Made by a program: the position numbers and the translations under genes
The notes under the pieces: generated by a model
Seen by the model: the letters and a program-made list of their open reading frames with translations, nothing else
Told to the model about the DNA's origin: nothing
Database searches by the model: none
Shown here: positions 19,315 to 28,995 of the stretch, in pieces
How positions within the stretch are numbered: position 1 is the first letter of the stretch
Layout of the letters: every line of letters starts with the position of its first letter
NCBI GenBank assembly: GCA_023653025.1
Contig: JAMNXS010000014.1
Coordinates: 1-52,596, forward strand
Direction: 5' to 3'
Source of the DNA: Burkholderiaceae bacterium
GTDB taxonomy: Bacteria > Pseudomonadota > Gammaproteobacteria > Burkholderiales > Burkholderiaceae_D
DNA length: 52,596 nt

Positions 19315-19584
19315 CTACTCGCTCTCGCCGAAACGCGCCTCGATCAGCGCGACCAGCGCCTCGAAGCATTCCTGCTCGTCGGGCCCCTCGGTCTCCAGCG
19401 TCACGGTCGAGCCCTTGCCGGCGGCCAGCATCATCACGCCCATGATCGATTTCGCATTCACGCGCCGCTCGTTGCGCGTGAGCCAGACCTCGCTCCGGTA
19501 TTTGGCGGCGAGCTGGGTCAGCTTGGCCGATGCACGGGCGTGCAGGCCGAGCTTGTTGATGATGTCGATGTCCCTGCTGATCAT
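19315..19584 (-). CDS. ptsH: Phosphocarrier protein HPr
   Basis: Small phosphocarrier between enzyme I and EIIA proteins. Its 89 residues are typical. The active site is LGLHARASAK with His15, and Ser46 lies in NAKSIMGVM, the site used by HPr kinase in organisms that have one. It sits between EIIA (19 bases upstream) and ptsI. Confidence 0.96.
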   Translation of the reverse strand: MISRDIDIINKLGLHARASAKLTQLAAKYRSEVWLTRNERRVNAKSIMGVMMLAAGKGSTVTLETEGPDEQECFEALVALIEARFGESE

Positions 19585-19603
19585 GGTTGTTGTTATCCGG
19601 GGT

Positions 19604-20011
19604 TCAGGTGGGAGAGAGCCGCACGCGATGGTCGACGCGGCAGGCGCCGTTCTGTCCGCCGGCCAGCGCCATCTCGACCGCCACGTCGAGCGTATTGTGA
19701 CGGTAGGTGATGGCGCGCAGCAGCATCGGCAGGCTGATGCCGGCGATGACCTCGACGGTGCCGGGGTCGCACAGCGACAGCGTGCAATTGCTCGGCGTGC
19801 CGCCCATCACGTCGGTGATGACCAGCACGCCCGAGCCGTCATTGATGCGCGCGATCGCCCCCTGCGCGAGGCGACGGACCTCTTCCGTGCTCTGGTCGGC
19901 CAGCACGTCGATCGCCTCCAGCCGCTCGGGCAGGCTGCGGAAAACATGGGTGGCCGCCTCAATGAAGGCGCGGCCCAGCGGCGCGTGCGTCAGTAACAGT
20001 ATGCCGACCAT
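19604..20011 (-). CDS. PTS EIIA component, mannose/fructose type
   Basis: A 135-residue stand-alone EIIA-Man domain. The start is ATG 20011 (MVGILLLTHAPLG), as the long upstream extension overlaps gshB and looks non-coding. The phosphorylatable His is H9, and the conserved VLVITDVMGGTPSN loop is present. With ptsH and ptsI but no EIIB, EIIC or EIID, it is more likely regulatory than a transport component. Confidence 0.92.
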   Translation of the reverse strand: MVGILLLTHAPLGRAFIEAATHVFRSLPERLEAIDVLADQSTEEVRRLAQGAIARINDGSGVLVITDVMGGTPSNCTLSLCDPGTVEVIAGISLPMLLRAITYRHNTLDVAVEMALAGGQNGACRVDHRVRLSPT

Positions 20012-20022
20012 GGCGGGCAGGG

Positions 20023-20967
20023 TTAGTTGTTTTTCAGGTGGTCCAGCGCGTCGATGAACATGCCGGCAACGTCGAAGCCCGTTTGCTGCATGATTTCCTG
20101 GAAACAGGTCGGGCTGGTCACGTTGATCTCGGTCAGACATTGGCCGATGACATCCAATCCTACCAGCAAGAGGCCACGTTCCAGCAAGACCGGCGCGAGC
20201 GCCTCGCCGATCTCGCGCTCGCGCGCCGAGATCGGCATCGCAATGCCGGTGCCGCCGGCGGCGAGATTGCCGCGCACCTCGCCCGCCTGCGGCACGCGCG
20301 CCAGGCAAAAGGGCACGACCCGGCCGCCGATCAGCAGCACGCGGCGGTCGCCGTCGACGATCTCGGGAAGATAGCGCTGGACCATGATGGTGCGGGTACC
20401 GTTGGCCGTGAGCGTTTCGATGATCGCGCCGAGATTCATGCCATCGTCGCGCACGCGGAAAATGCCGGCCCCGCCCATGCCGTCCAGAGGCTTGAGGATG
20501 ATATCGCGCTGCGCGGCGTGAAAGGCGCGCACCTGCGCCGCGTCGCTGGTCACCAGCGTGGGCGCGGTGAATTGGGTGAAGCCCGTGATGGCCAGCTTTT
20601 CATTATGGTTGCGGACCGCCGCCGGGCGGTTGACCACGCGCGCTCCCTGGGACTCGGCCAGCTCCAGCAGGTAGGTCGCGTAGATGTATTCCATGTTGAA
20701 CGGCGGGTCGGTACGCTCGACCACGACGTCGAAGTCCGACAGCGGCCGCAGCAGCCGCTCGTCGACGCGAAACCAGCTGCCGGTCTCGCCGGTGAGCGCG
20801 ATGCGCGACACGCTCGCCAGCACGCGGCCGTCGGCAACGATCATGTCCGCGTGGCCGAACGCGTACAGCTCGTGGCCGCGCGCGTGCGCCTCGCGCATCA
20901 TGGCGTAGGTCGAGTCCTTCTTCAAATTAAAGCCCGATAGCGGGTCGGCGGCAAATGCGATCTTCAT
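20023..20967 (-). CDS. gshB: Glutathione synthetase
   Basis: ATP-grasp ligase that joins gamma-glutamylcysteine and glycine. It has 314 residues from ATG 20967 (MKIAFAADPLSGFNLKKDST), the usual proteobacterial size. Motifs include FNMEYIYATYLLE, ILKPLDGMGGAGIFRV and GLDVIGQCLTEINVTSPTCF. It lies 16 bases after gshA and 11 bases before EIIA. Confidence 0.97.
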   Translation of the reverse strand: MKIAFAADPLSGFNLKKDSTYAMMREAHARGHELYAFGHADMIVADGRVLASVSRIALTGETGSWFRVDERLLRPLSDFDVVVERTDPPFNMEYIYATYLLELAESQGARVVNRPAAVRNHNEKLAITGFTQFTAPTLVTSDAAQVRAFHAAQRDIILKPLDGMGGAGIFRVRDDGMNLGAIIETLTANGTRTIMVQRYLPEIVDGDRRVLLIGGRVVPFCLARVPQAGEVRGNLAAGGTGIAMPISAREREIGEALAPVLLERGLLLVGLDVIGQCLTEINVTSPTCFQEIMQQTGFDVAGMFIDALDHLKNN

Positions 20968-20983
20968 GCGGCAACCTTCACGC

Positions 20984-22282
20984 TCAGTACACTTCCGGGT
21001 TCGGGTCGGTCTTCTCGATTTCCAGCGACGCTGCCAGCAGCGCCAGCCGCGCCACCACGCCATACATGTAGAACCGGTTCGGCGCCGCGGTGCCCGGCTT
21101 GGCCGCCAGATCGGGCAGCGCGTGCTGCTGCGCGAACGCCAGCGGCACGAAATGCGCGCCCGGCGAGTTCAGGTTCTCGTCGATGCCGCGTTCGGCATGC
21201 ACGCGATAGAAGCCGCCGACCACATAGCGGTCGATCATGTAGACCACCGGCTCGGCGACGGCGTCGTTGATGTGTTCGAAGGTATGCACGCCCTCCTGCA
21301 GGATCACGTCCGACACCTCGAGGCCTTCCTTGACCACCGACATCTTGTTGCGCTGCTTGCGGTTCAGGTCTTTGACCTCGCTGGCATCGCGCACGGTCAT
21401 GATACCCATGCCGTAGGTGCCGGCATCGGCCTTCACGATCACGAACGGCGTCTCCTTGATGCCGTACCCCTTGTACTTCTTGCGGATCTTGGCCAGCAGC
21501 GTATCGACGTTCTGCGCGAGGCAGTCCTCGCCGGTGCGCTCGTGGAAATTGATCCCGGTGCATTTCGCGAAATAGGGATTGACCATCCACGGATCGACGT
21601 CGATCAGCTTGCCGAACTTCTTGGCCACATCGTCGTAGGAGGCGAAATGGTTGGTCTTGCGCCGCACGGCCCAGCCCGCATGCAGCGGCGGCAGCAGGGT
21701 CTGTTCGTGCAGGTTCTCGAGGACCGGCGGAATGCCGGCCGACAGGTCGTTGTTGAGCAGGATGGTGCAGGGATCGAAGTTCTTCAGGCCGAGCCGGCGG
21801 CCGTTGGCCGAGCGCTCGAGCGGCTCAAGCGTCAGCGTGCTGCCGTCCGGCAGTTCGAGCGTGGTCGGCTCGGTAATGTCGTCGGCCAGCGTGCCGAGGC
21901 GCACGTTGAGCCCGGTCTGGCGGAAGATCTGCATCAGCCGCGCGACGTTCTGCAGGTAGAAGGTGTTGCGGGTGTGCTTTTCCGGGATCAGCAGCAGGTT
22001 GCGCGCGTCCGGGCAGTATTTTTCGATGGCCGCCATTGCCGCCTGGACCGCCAGCGGCAGCATCTCCGGCGCGAGGTTGTTGAAGCCGCCCGGGAACAAG
22101 TTGGTATCGACCGGCGCGAGCTTGAAGCCGGAATTGCGCAGATCGACCGAGCAGTAGAACGGCGGCGTGTGCTCCTGCCATTCGAGGCGGAACCAGCGCT
22201 CGATCGCCGGCGTCGCGTCGAGGATCTTCTTTTCGAGTTCGAGCAACGGGCCGTTCAGGGCCGTGACCAGATGGGGAACCAT
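20984..22282 (-). CDS. gshA: Glutamate-cysteine ligase, proteobacterial type
   Basis: First step of glutathione synthesis. Start ATG 22282 (MVPHLVTALNGPLLELEKKI) has AAGG eight bases upstream; a GTG at 22321 would add 13 unconserved residues. The 432-residue protein is not of the enteric GshA type but of the shorter betaproteobacterial/acidithiobacillus type, recognised by FKLAPVDTNLFPGGFNNL and FVIVKADAGTYGMGIM. It is first gene of the gsh-pts operon. Confidence 0.93.
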   Translation of the reverse strand: MVPHLVTALNGPLLELEKKILDATPAIERWFRLEWQEHTPPFYCSVDLRNSGFKLAPVDTNLFPGGFNNLAPEMLPLAVQAAMAAIEKYCPDARNLLLIPEKHTRNTFYLQNVARLMQIFRQTGLNVRLGTLADDITEPTTLELPDGSTLTLEPLERSANGRRLGLKNFDPCTILLNNDLSAGIPPVLENLHEQTLLPPLHAGWAVRRKTNHFASYDDVAKKFGKLIDVDPWMVNPYFAKCTGINFHERTGEDCLAQNVDTLLAKIRKKYKGYGIKETPFVIVKADAGTYGMGIMTVRDASEVKDLNRKQRNKMSVVKEGLEVSDVILQEGVHTFEHINDAVAEPVVYMIDRYVVGGFYRVHAERGIDENLNSPGAHFVPLAFAQQHALPDLAAKPGTAAPNRFYMYGVVARLALLAASLEIEKTDPNPEVY

Positions 22283-22305
22283 GGAAAAAGCCTTATGAAT
22301 GTCAT

Positions 22306-22323
22306 CGGTGCGACCTCGCACCG
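22306..22323 (-). promoter_or_regulatory. 8-bp palindrome in the gshA leader
   Basis: CGGTGCGA-CC-TCGCACCG is a perfect inverted repeat about 24 bases ahead of the gshA start and just after a TAGAAT -10-like box (complement of 22332-22337; no good -35). It would be at the very 5' end of the transcript. It could be an operator or a stabilising 5' hairpin; the sequence does not decide. Confidence 0.4.
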
Positions 22324-22429
22324 GGGGCTTGATTCTAACGGAATCCCATCCCCGCCCGAGATCCCGGTCGCGCCGCTGCCGGCGCTGCCGGGTTCGCCCC
22401 GCACTCGGCCCGGGACGGGATTGCCAACG

Positions 22430-22454
22430 AAAAACGCCCTCCGTGGAGGGCGTT
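22430..22454 (-). terminator. Intrinsic terminator after amtB
   Basis: On the minus strand a perfect 10-bp stem AACGCCCTCC/GGAGGGCGTT with a very tight loop is followed by a T tract. It lies 54 bases past the amtB stop codon and separates the torF-glnK-amtB unit from gshA. Confidence 0.88.
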
Positions 22455-22507
22455 TCCCGTGGCCCGGTGCGAACGGGCCGGTGCTGCCGAGGAGATCGAA
22501 GCGCTTG

Positions 22508-23911
22508 CTAGCGGTAGGCGGTTTCGCCGTGGCTGGAGATGTCGAGGCCTTCGCGCTCTTCTTCTTCGGTCACGCGCAGGCCGACCAGCATGTCGACCAG
22601 CTTGAACGCGACGTAGGCAACGACAGCTGACCAGACGATGGTGATCACCACGCCTTCGAGCTGCACCATGATCTGGTGGCCAATCGCGAAGTCCTCGGCA
22701 CCGGTGCCGCCCAGGCCGGGCGCACTGAACACTCCAGTCAGAATGGCGCCGACGATACCGCCGATGCCATGCACGCCGAACACGTCCAGCGAGTCGTCTG
22801 CACCCAGCATGCGCTTGAGACCGTTGACACCCCACAGGCAGACGAAGCCGCAGACAAGACCGATGATGATCGCGCCCATTGGGCCGACCGTGCCGCAGGC
22901 CGGGGTGATGCCAACCAGACCGGCGACTGCACCCGAGGCCGCGCCCAGCATCGACGCCTTGCCCTTCATGAGCGCTTCGCCCGCGCACCAGGCCAGCACC
23001 GCAGCAGCCGGTGCGACCAGGGTGTTGACGAAGGCTAGTGCAGCACCCGACGTCGCTTCGAGGTTGGAACCTGCGTTGAAGCCGAACCAGCCCACCCACA
23101 GCATCGCCGCACCGACCATGGTCAGGGTCAGGCTGTGCGGTGCCATCGACTCGCGGCCAAGGCCGATACGCTTGCCTACGAGGTAGGCACCCACCAGACC
23201 GGCCACGCCCGCATTGATGTGCACGACGGTGCCGCCGGCAAAGTCGAGCGCGCCCTTGCCGAGCAGGTAGCCGCCCGCGCCCCAGACCATGTGGGCGATC
23301 GGCAGGTAGCAGAACGTGAACCACAGCACCGAGAAGATCAGCACGGCGGAGAACTTGATGCGCTCGGCGAAAGCACCGACGATCAGCGCACAGGTGATGG
23401 CGGCGAACGTCGACTGGAAGGCGATGAACACGTACTCGGGCAGCTTCACGTTCTCGGTGAAGGTGTCGGAGAGTGTCGTGCCATTCACGCCGGACAGGAA
23501 GGCCTTCGACATGTCGGCGATGAACACGCCTTCGCCGCCGAATGCCAGCGAGTACCCATAGACCGCCCACAACACGGAGATCAGCGAGAACACCATGAGC
23601 ACCTGCATCAGCACGGAAAGCATGTTCTTCGCGCGCACGAGGCCACCGTAGAACAGAGCGAGGCCCGGAATGCTCATCATGATGACGAGCAGCGTGGCGA
23701 CCATCATCCACGCCACGTCACCCTTGTGGACTTCAGGCGCGGCTGCAGGTGCCGCTCCGTCGGCCGCGGCTGCCTGAGCGGTAGCGGCGGGCGCCTCGAC
23801 CGCCGGCGCGGCAGCGGCAGGTATCGCATCTTCAGCCGATGCGGCGGGCGCGAGACCGATGGCGAACATCAGCAGTCCGGCGCTCACAAGGCTGGTGAAC
23901 CATTTTTTCAT
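22508..23911 (-). CDS. amtB: Ammonium transporter AmtB
   Basis: Ammonium channel gated by PII. The 467-residue protein has a signal peptide (about 1-26), an Ala/Pro-rich periplasmic stretch (27-60), then eleven membrane segments starting at WMMVATLLVIMMSIPGLALF. Conserved family segments such as AGGTVVHINAGVAGLVGA and GVHGIGGIVGAILTGVF are present, and a short charged C-terminal tail is suited to GlnK docking. It begins 11 bases after glnK. Confidence 0.97.
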   Translation of the reverse strand: MKKWFTSLVSAGLLMFAIGLAPAASAEDAIPAAAAPAVEAPAATAQAAAADGAAPAAAPEVHKGDVAWMMVATLLVIMMSIPGLALFYGGLVRAKNMLSVLMQVLMVFSLISVLWAVYGYSLAFGGEGVFIADMSKAFLSGVNGTTLSDTFTENVKLPEYVFIAFQSTFAAITCALIVGAFAERIKFSAVLIFSVLWFTFCYLPIAHMVWGAGGYLLGKGALDFAGGTVVHINAGVAGLVGAYLVGKRIGLGRESMAPHSLTLTMVGAAMLWVGWFGFNAGSNLEATSGAALAFVNTLVAPAAAVLAWCAGEALMKGKASMLGAASGAVAGLVGITPACGTVGPMGAIIIGLVCGFVCLWGVNGLKRMLGADDSLDVFGVHGIGGIVGAILTGVFSAPGLGGTGAEDFAIGHQIMVQLEGVVITIVWSAVVAYVAFKLVDMLVGLRVTEEEEREGLDISSHGETAYR

Positions 23912-23922
23912 GTCGAATCCCC

Positions 23923-25031
<1,109 letters not shown>

Positions 25032-25105
25032 TGGCTTTCCTATGGGTCGGGTTGGCTTGGATAAATGCAGTCGACGCACGCAGCGCGTGGTGGCTGAAAG
25101 CAACT

Positions 25106-25123
25106 AAGCAGGACGTGTGCCAA
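25106..25123 (-). promoter_or_regulatory. Sigma-54 promoter of torF-glnK-amtB
   Basis: TTGGCACACGTCCTGCTT on the minus strand matches the -24/-12 consensus: TGGCAC, five bases, then CTGCT, with GG and GC separated by exactly 10 bases. Only one core position departs from TGGCAC-N5-TTGCW. The predicted start is near 25096, leaving a leader of about 65 bases before torF. Confidence 0.85.
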
Positions 25124-25204
25124 GCGCGAACACAGTAAAGACTTGCCAATTCGTTCAATTTCGCTAGCATCTGGGTCATGAGCTTTCATTGCCCGCGGCG
25201 TATT

Positions 25205-25238
25205 GCACCAGCCGAGGGCATCCGCCTCAAATTGGTGC
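25205..25238 (-). promoter_or_regulatory. Two NtrC-like enhancer sites upstream of torF
   Basis: Against the NtrC consensus GCAC-N5-TGGTGC, 25205-25219 reads GCCCTCGGCTGGTGC on the minus strand (9 of 10 fixed positions) and 25224-25238 reads GCACCAATTTGAGGC (8 of 10). Their centres are 19 bp apart, about 115 and 135 bp before the predicted sigma-54 start point, a normal enhancer distance. They also lie immediately upstream of ubiK on the other strand. Confidence 0.75.
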
Positions 25239-25255
25239 GCTAGGATGATTTGCCC

Positions 25256-25498
25256 GTGACTGCCAAGCCGAGTTTTCTTTCTGAGTTGCAAGACAAGATT
25301 CATCAGGTTCTGCAGCAATCGCCGGCCAGAGATGTGGAGAAGAACCTGCGCGCGATGCTGAACCAGGGCTTTTCCAAACTCGACCTGCTGACGCGCGAGG
25401 AATTCGAGGTGCAGGCCGAGGTGCTGGCCCGCACCCGCGCGCGGCTCGAGGCGCTCGAAAAGCGGGTGGCCGAACTGGAAGCGCAGCAGCAAGGCTGA
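25256..25498 (+). CDS. ubiK: UbiK-type ubiquinone accessory factor (YqiC/BMFP family)
   Basis: Short coiled-coil trimer that assists aerobic ubiquinone biosynthesis. GTG 25256 (about 80 residues) has AGGA at a suitable distance; TTG 25250 is an alternative. The family core RDVEKNLRAMLNQGFSKLDL and LTREEFEVQAEVLARTR is followed by a leucine-rich coiled coil (LEALEKRVAELEAQ). It lies 7 bases ahead of comM. Confidence 0.9.
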   Translation: MTAKPSFLSELQDKIHQVLQQSPARDVEKNLRAMLNQGFSKLDLLTREEFEVQAEVLARTRARLEALEKRVAELEAQQQG

Positions 25499-25505
25499 TT
25501 CCCGC

Positions 25506-27032
25506 GTGGGGCTGGCCGTCCTCCGCAGCCGTGCCATTGCGGGCATGCAGGCGCCCGAGGTTACGGTCGAGGTGAATCTGGCAAATGGACTGCCCACATT
25601 TGCGATAGTCGGACTAGCCGATATCGAAGTCCGGGAATCCCGCGACCGCGTGCGCGCGGCACTTCACAATGCCGGCTTCGAATTCCCGCCCGGCCACATT
25701 ACCGTCAACCTCGCCCCGGCCGACCTGCCGAAGGAGTCGGGCCGTTTCGATCTGCCGATTGCACTCGGCATCCTGGCCGCCTCCGGGCAATTGCCCGCCG
25801 CTGCGCTCGACGACTATGAATTCGCCGGCGAGTTGTCGCTCTCCGGCGAATTGCGGCCGGTGCGCGCAGCGCTGGCGATGAGCGTGGCCATGCATGCTGC
25901 CGGCACGGGGCGCCGGCGCGGCTTCATCCTGCCGCGCGCGAATGCCGCCGAGGCCGCGCTGGTGCCGGAGGCCGAGGTCTACCCGGCCGACAGCCTGCTG
26001 CAGGTGGTCGCGCATTTTTCCGGCAAGGATGCGGCGGCACGGCTGGCGCGAGCGACCTCGCCTACCGGCTCGCAGCCGGTCTGGCATCCGGACTTCGCCG
26101 ACGTGCGCGGACAGGCCGAGGCGCGGCGCGCGGTCGAGATCGCCGCCGCCGGCGCCCACAGCCTGCTGATGGTCGGCCCGCCCGGCGCGGGCAAGTCGAT
26201 GCTGGCCAGCCGCCTGCCGGGACTGCTGCCTGCGATGAGCGACACAGAGGCGCTGGAGACGGCGTCGCTGCAGTCGATTGCCGGCAGCTTTTGCGCCGAG
26301 CGCTGGCGGCAGCGGCCGTTCCGCGCGCCGCACCACACGGCCTCGGCCGTGGCGCTGGTCGGTGGCAGCGGCGTGCCGCGTCCGGGCGAGATCTCGCTTG
26401 CCCACCACGGCGTGCTGTTCCTCGACGAGTTGCCCGAGTTCGACCGCAAGGTGCTCGAGGTGCTGCGCGAGCCGCTGGAGTCCGGCCACATCACGATCTC
26501 GCGCGCGGCGCGCCAGACCGACTTTCCCTGCCGCTTCCAGCTGGTGGCGGCCATGAATCCTTGTCCGTGCGGCTACCTCGGTCATCCGAAACGCCCGTGC
26601 CGCTGTTCGCCGGACGCGATCGCGCGCTATCAAGGACGCATCTCGGGCCCGCTGCTCGACCGCATCGACCTGCAGCTCAGCGTGCCCGCCACGACCGCCG
26701 ACCATATGCTGGGCGCGGCCGACGGCGAGCCCTCGGCCACGGTCGCGGCCCGCGTCGCGCAGGCCCGGCAGCGCCAGATCGCACGCCAGGGCAAGGCCAA
26801 TGCATTGCTCGATGCGGCCGGGATCGAGCGCCACTGCCGTCCCGATGCCGATGCTGCGGGACTGCTGCGCACGGCCATCGACAAGTTCGACTGGTCGGCG
26901 CGTGCCTACCACCGCGTGCTGAAAGTGGCCCGCACCATCGCCGACCTCGCAGGCACCGACGGCATCGGCAGCGCGCAGGCGGCCGAGGCCATACAGTACC
27001 GGCGCGCGCTGCAGCCCGCGCCGAGCCGCTGA
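25506..27032 (+). CDS. comM: YifB/ComM Mg-chelatase-like AAA+ helicase
   Basis: Hexameric branch-migration helicase needed for integrating transformed DNA in competent bacteria. It starts at GTG 25506. The 508-residue protein has an N-terminal Lon-like domain (AVLRSRAIAGMQAPEVTVEV), Walker A GPPGAGKSM (about 223), the FRAPHHTASAVALVGG motif, Walker B GVLFLDELPEF, a Cys cluster MNPCPCGYLGHPKRPCRC, and a C-terminal lid domain. dprA is also in this window, so competence functions are represented twice. Confidence 0.96.
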   Translation: MGLAVLRSRAIAGMQAPEVTVEVNLANGLPTFAIVGLADIEVRESRDRVRAALHNAGFEFPPGHITVNLAPADLPKESGRFDLPIALGILAASGQLPAAALDDYEFAGELSLSGELRPVRAALAMSVAMHAAGTGRRRGFILPRANAAEAALVPEAEVYPADSLLQVVAHFSGKDAAARLARATSPTGSQPVWHPDFADVRGQAEARRAVEIAAAGAHSLLMVGPPGAGKSMLASRLPGLLPAMSDTEALETASLQSIAGSFCAERWRQRPFRAPHHTASAVALVGGSGVPRPGEISLAHHGVLFLDELPEFDRKVLEVLREPLESGHITISRAARQTDFPCRFQLVAAMNPCPCGYLGHPKRPCRCSPDAIARYQGRISGPLLDRIDLQLSVPATTADHMLGAADGEPSATVAARVAQARQRQIARQGKANALLDAAGIERHCRPDADAAGLLRTAIDKFDWSARAYHRVLKVARTIADLAGTDGIGSAQAAEAIQYRRALQPAPSR

Positions 27033-27074
27033 GGCTTCCGCCCGCCTGGCATGGCGGGCTGATACCATCGCGGC

Positions 27075-27647
27075 ATGCCCACACTTTTCAACCGGCCGCC
27101 GCGCCCTCCGAGCTCTCTGCGTCCCCTTAAGCCCCTGCGCCTGCTTGCCGTCGCCGGCCTGCTGGCGGCGCTGGCCGCATGCAACCCTGCGCTGAACTGG
27201 CGCGAAGTGCGCGGCAGCGATGCGCCGTACTCGGTGCTGCTGCCGGCCAAGCCGACGACCTTTGCCCGTCCGGTGGACCTGAACGGACTGAAAGTCGAGA
27301 TGAGCATGACGGCTGCCGAGGTCGACGGCGTCAGCTATGCGGTGGCCAGTGCCCGCGTGCCGGACGCCGCACAGCGCAGCGCGGCCCTGGCCGCCATGCA
27401 GGAAGCGATGCTGCGCAACATCGGCGCCAGCCAGCGGCAGGAGCGCGCTGTCGTGCTTGACGGCGGTACGCCGGCGGTCGAGGTGACGGCGCGCGGCCAT
27501 GCCGGCCCGGGGAAGCGGCCGGTCGCCATGCACGCCCGTTTCGCGCAGCGAGGCGAGCGCGTGTTCCAGGCGGTGGCGCTCGGCCCGGCCGATGCGCTGA
27601 CGGCCGAAGCGGCCGATACTTTCCTCGGGTCGTTCGCGCTGCGCTGA
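27075..27647 (+). CDS. Putative lipoprotein of unknown function
   Basis: A 190-residue protein with a Pro/Arg-rich N terminus, a hydrophobic segment (about 21-35) and a lipobox LAAC placing the lipidated Cys at 36. The mature part (about 155 residues) has SVLLPAKPTTFARPVDLNGL and a probable alternating beta pattern. I do not recognise a named domain. The stop is one base before the next start, so it is translated with the MFS gene. Confidence 0.7.
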   Translation: MPTLFNRPPRPPSSLRPLKPLRLLAVAGLLAALAACNPALNWREVRGSDAPYSVLLPAKPTTFARPVDLNGLKVEMSMTAAEVDGVSYAVASARVPDAAQRSAALAAMQEAMLRNIGASQRQERAVVLDGGTPAVEVTARGHAGPGKRPVAMHARFAQRGERVFQAVALGPADALTAEAADTFLGSFALR

Positions 27648-27648
27648 C

Positions 27649-28920
27649 ATGGTCGAGGGCGGATCCTACCTTGAGGGCAGGACGGCCCTGCGTGTGGTTG
27701 CGGTGTTCGCCGCCGCGTATTTCCTCTCCTATGCCTTGCGTGCCATCAATGCTGTGATCGCACCGGCACTGATGACCGATCTAGACCTCAGCAATGCCGA
27801 CCTCGGCCTGCTGTCCTCGGCCTACTTCGTCGGCTTCGGCTGCATGCAGTTGCCGATCGGCGTCTGGCTCGACCGCTACGGCGCACGCCGCATCGAGTCG
27901 GCGCTGCTGCTGTTCGCGGCGCTGGGCGCGGCGATCTTTGCGTCGAGTTCGTCGCTGGCCGGCCTGTGGTGCGGCCGCGCCCTGATCGGCGTCGGCGTCT
28001 CGGCCTGCCTGATGGCGGCACTGAAGGCCTACCGCGGCTGGTACGCACCCGAGCGGCAGAGCCAGCTCGCCAGCTGGATGCTGGTGTCGGGCACGATCGG
28101 CGCGCTGTCGTCGACGGTCCCGGTGGCGATGCTGCTGCCCCGGGTCGGGTGGCGGATGGTGTTCTGGGGCATTGCGCTGGCGTTGCTGGCAGCGGCGCTG
28201 CTCGTGTTCACGCGCCTGCGCGATGTCGAACGGGCGATGGCCGCCGGCGACTCGGCGGCGGCGCCGGGCGACCACGGCTATGCCGAAATTTTCCGCGACC
28301 CGTACTTCCGGCGCATGGCGGTGCTCGGCGCAGTGCATCAGGGGGGCTTCATGGCGATCCAGTCGCTGTGGGCCGGTCCGTGGATGGTGACCGTGCTGGG
28401 GATGTCGGTGCAGGAAGCCTCGCGTGCGCTGTTCGCGTTCAATTTCTGCCTGATGCTGTCCTACCTCGGGCTGTCGTGGTGGGCGCCGCGCCACGTGGCC
28501 TATGGCAAGCGCCCCGGCCTGCCGGTGCTGCGCGTGGTAGCGATCGGCCTTGCGGGTTCGGTGTTCGTGCAGTGCCTGATGATCCTGCTGCCGTTCGGCT
28601 GGAGCTGGTTGCTGTGGATTGTGTTCGGGCTGATGATCACGGTGACCACGCTGGCGCAGACGCATGTCAGTCTTGCGTTCCCGCCGTCGCTGGCCGGGCG
28701 CGCCAACAGCGCATTCAACCTGACGCTGTTCATCGGCGCCTTTTCCGTGCAATGGGGTATCGGCCTGCTGATCGACCTGTTCGCCCACCTCGGCCTGTCC
28801 GCGGTCGATGCGATGCGGCTGGCGATGGCCTGCTACGTCGTGCTGCAGACGGCGGCCCTGGCGATGTTCCTGGCGGGCAAGAACCGCACGGCACCGGCGC
28901 TGTCCGCAGCGCTTCCCTGA
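27649..28920 (+). CDS. MFS transporter
   Basis: A 423-residue, 12-segment major facilitator. The first segment pair has YFLSYALRAINAVIAPALMT and the MFS loop 2-3 signature is seen as GVWLDRYGARRIES. It resembles anion or nitrate/nitrite-type and oxalate-type carriers in general shape, but no substrate-specific motif is clear to me. Confidence 0.85.
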   Translation: MVEGGSYLEGRTALRVVAVFAAAYFLSYALRAINAVIAPALMTDLDLSNADLGLLSSAYFVGFGCMQLPIGVWLDRYGARRIESALLLFAALGAAIFASSSSLAGLWCGRALIGVGVSACLMAALKAYRGWYAPERQSQLASWMLVSGTIGALSSTVPVAMLLPRVGWRMVFWGIALALLAAALLVFTRLRDVERAMAAGDSAAAPGDHGYAEIFRDPYFRRMAVLGAVHQGGFMAIQSLWAGPWMVTVLGMSVQEASRALFAFNFCLMLSYLGLSWWAPRHVAYGKRPGLPVLRVVAIGLAGSVFVQCLMILLPFGWSWLLWIVFGLMITVTTLAQTHVSLAFPPSLAGRANSAFNLTLFIGAFSVQWGIGLLIDLFAHLGLSAVDAMRLAMACYVVLQTAALAMFLAGKNRTAPALSAALP

Positions 28921-28995
28921 GGGCGCGGCAAGGCTGCCGGTGCCGGCGCAAGCGTGCTATGTTCAGTTCATCCCATTTCGTTTGACGAGGTCATC

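Noticed and set aside
27040-27059. GCCCGCC/GGCGGGC hairpin after comM
   Set aside because: No T tract follows and the next gene starts 15 bases later, so it is not supported as an intrinsic terminator.
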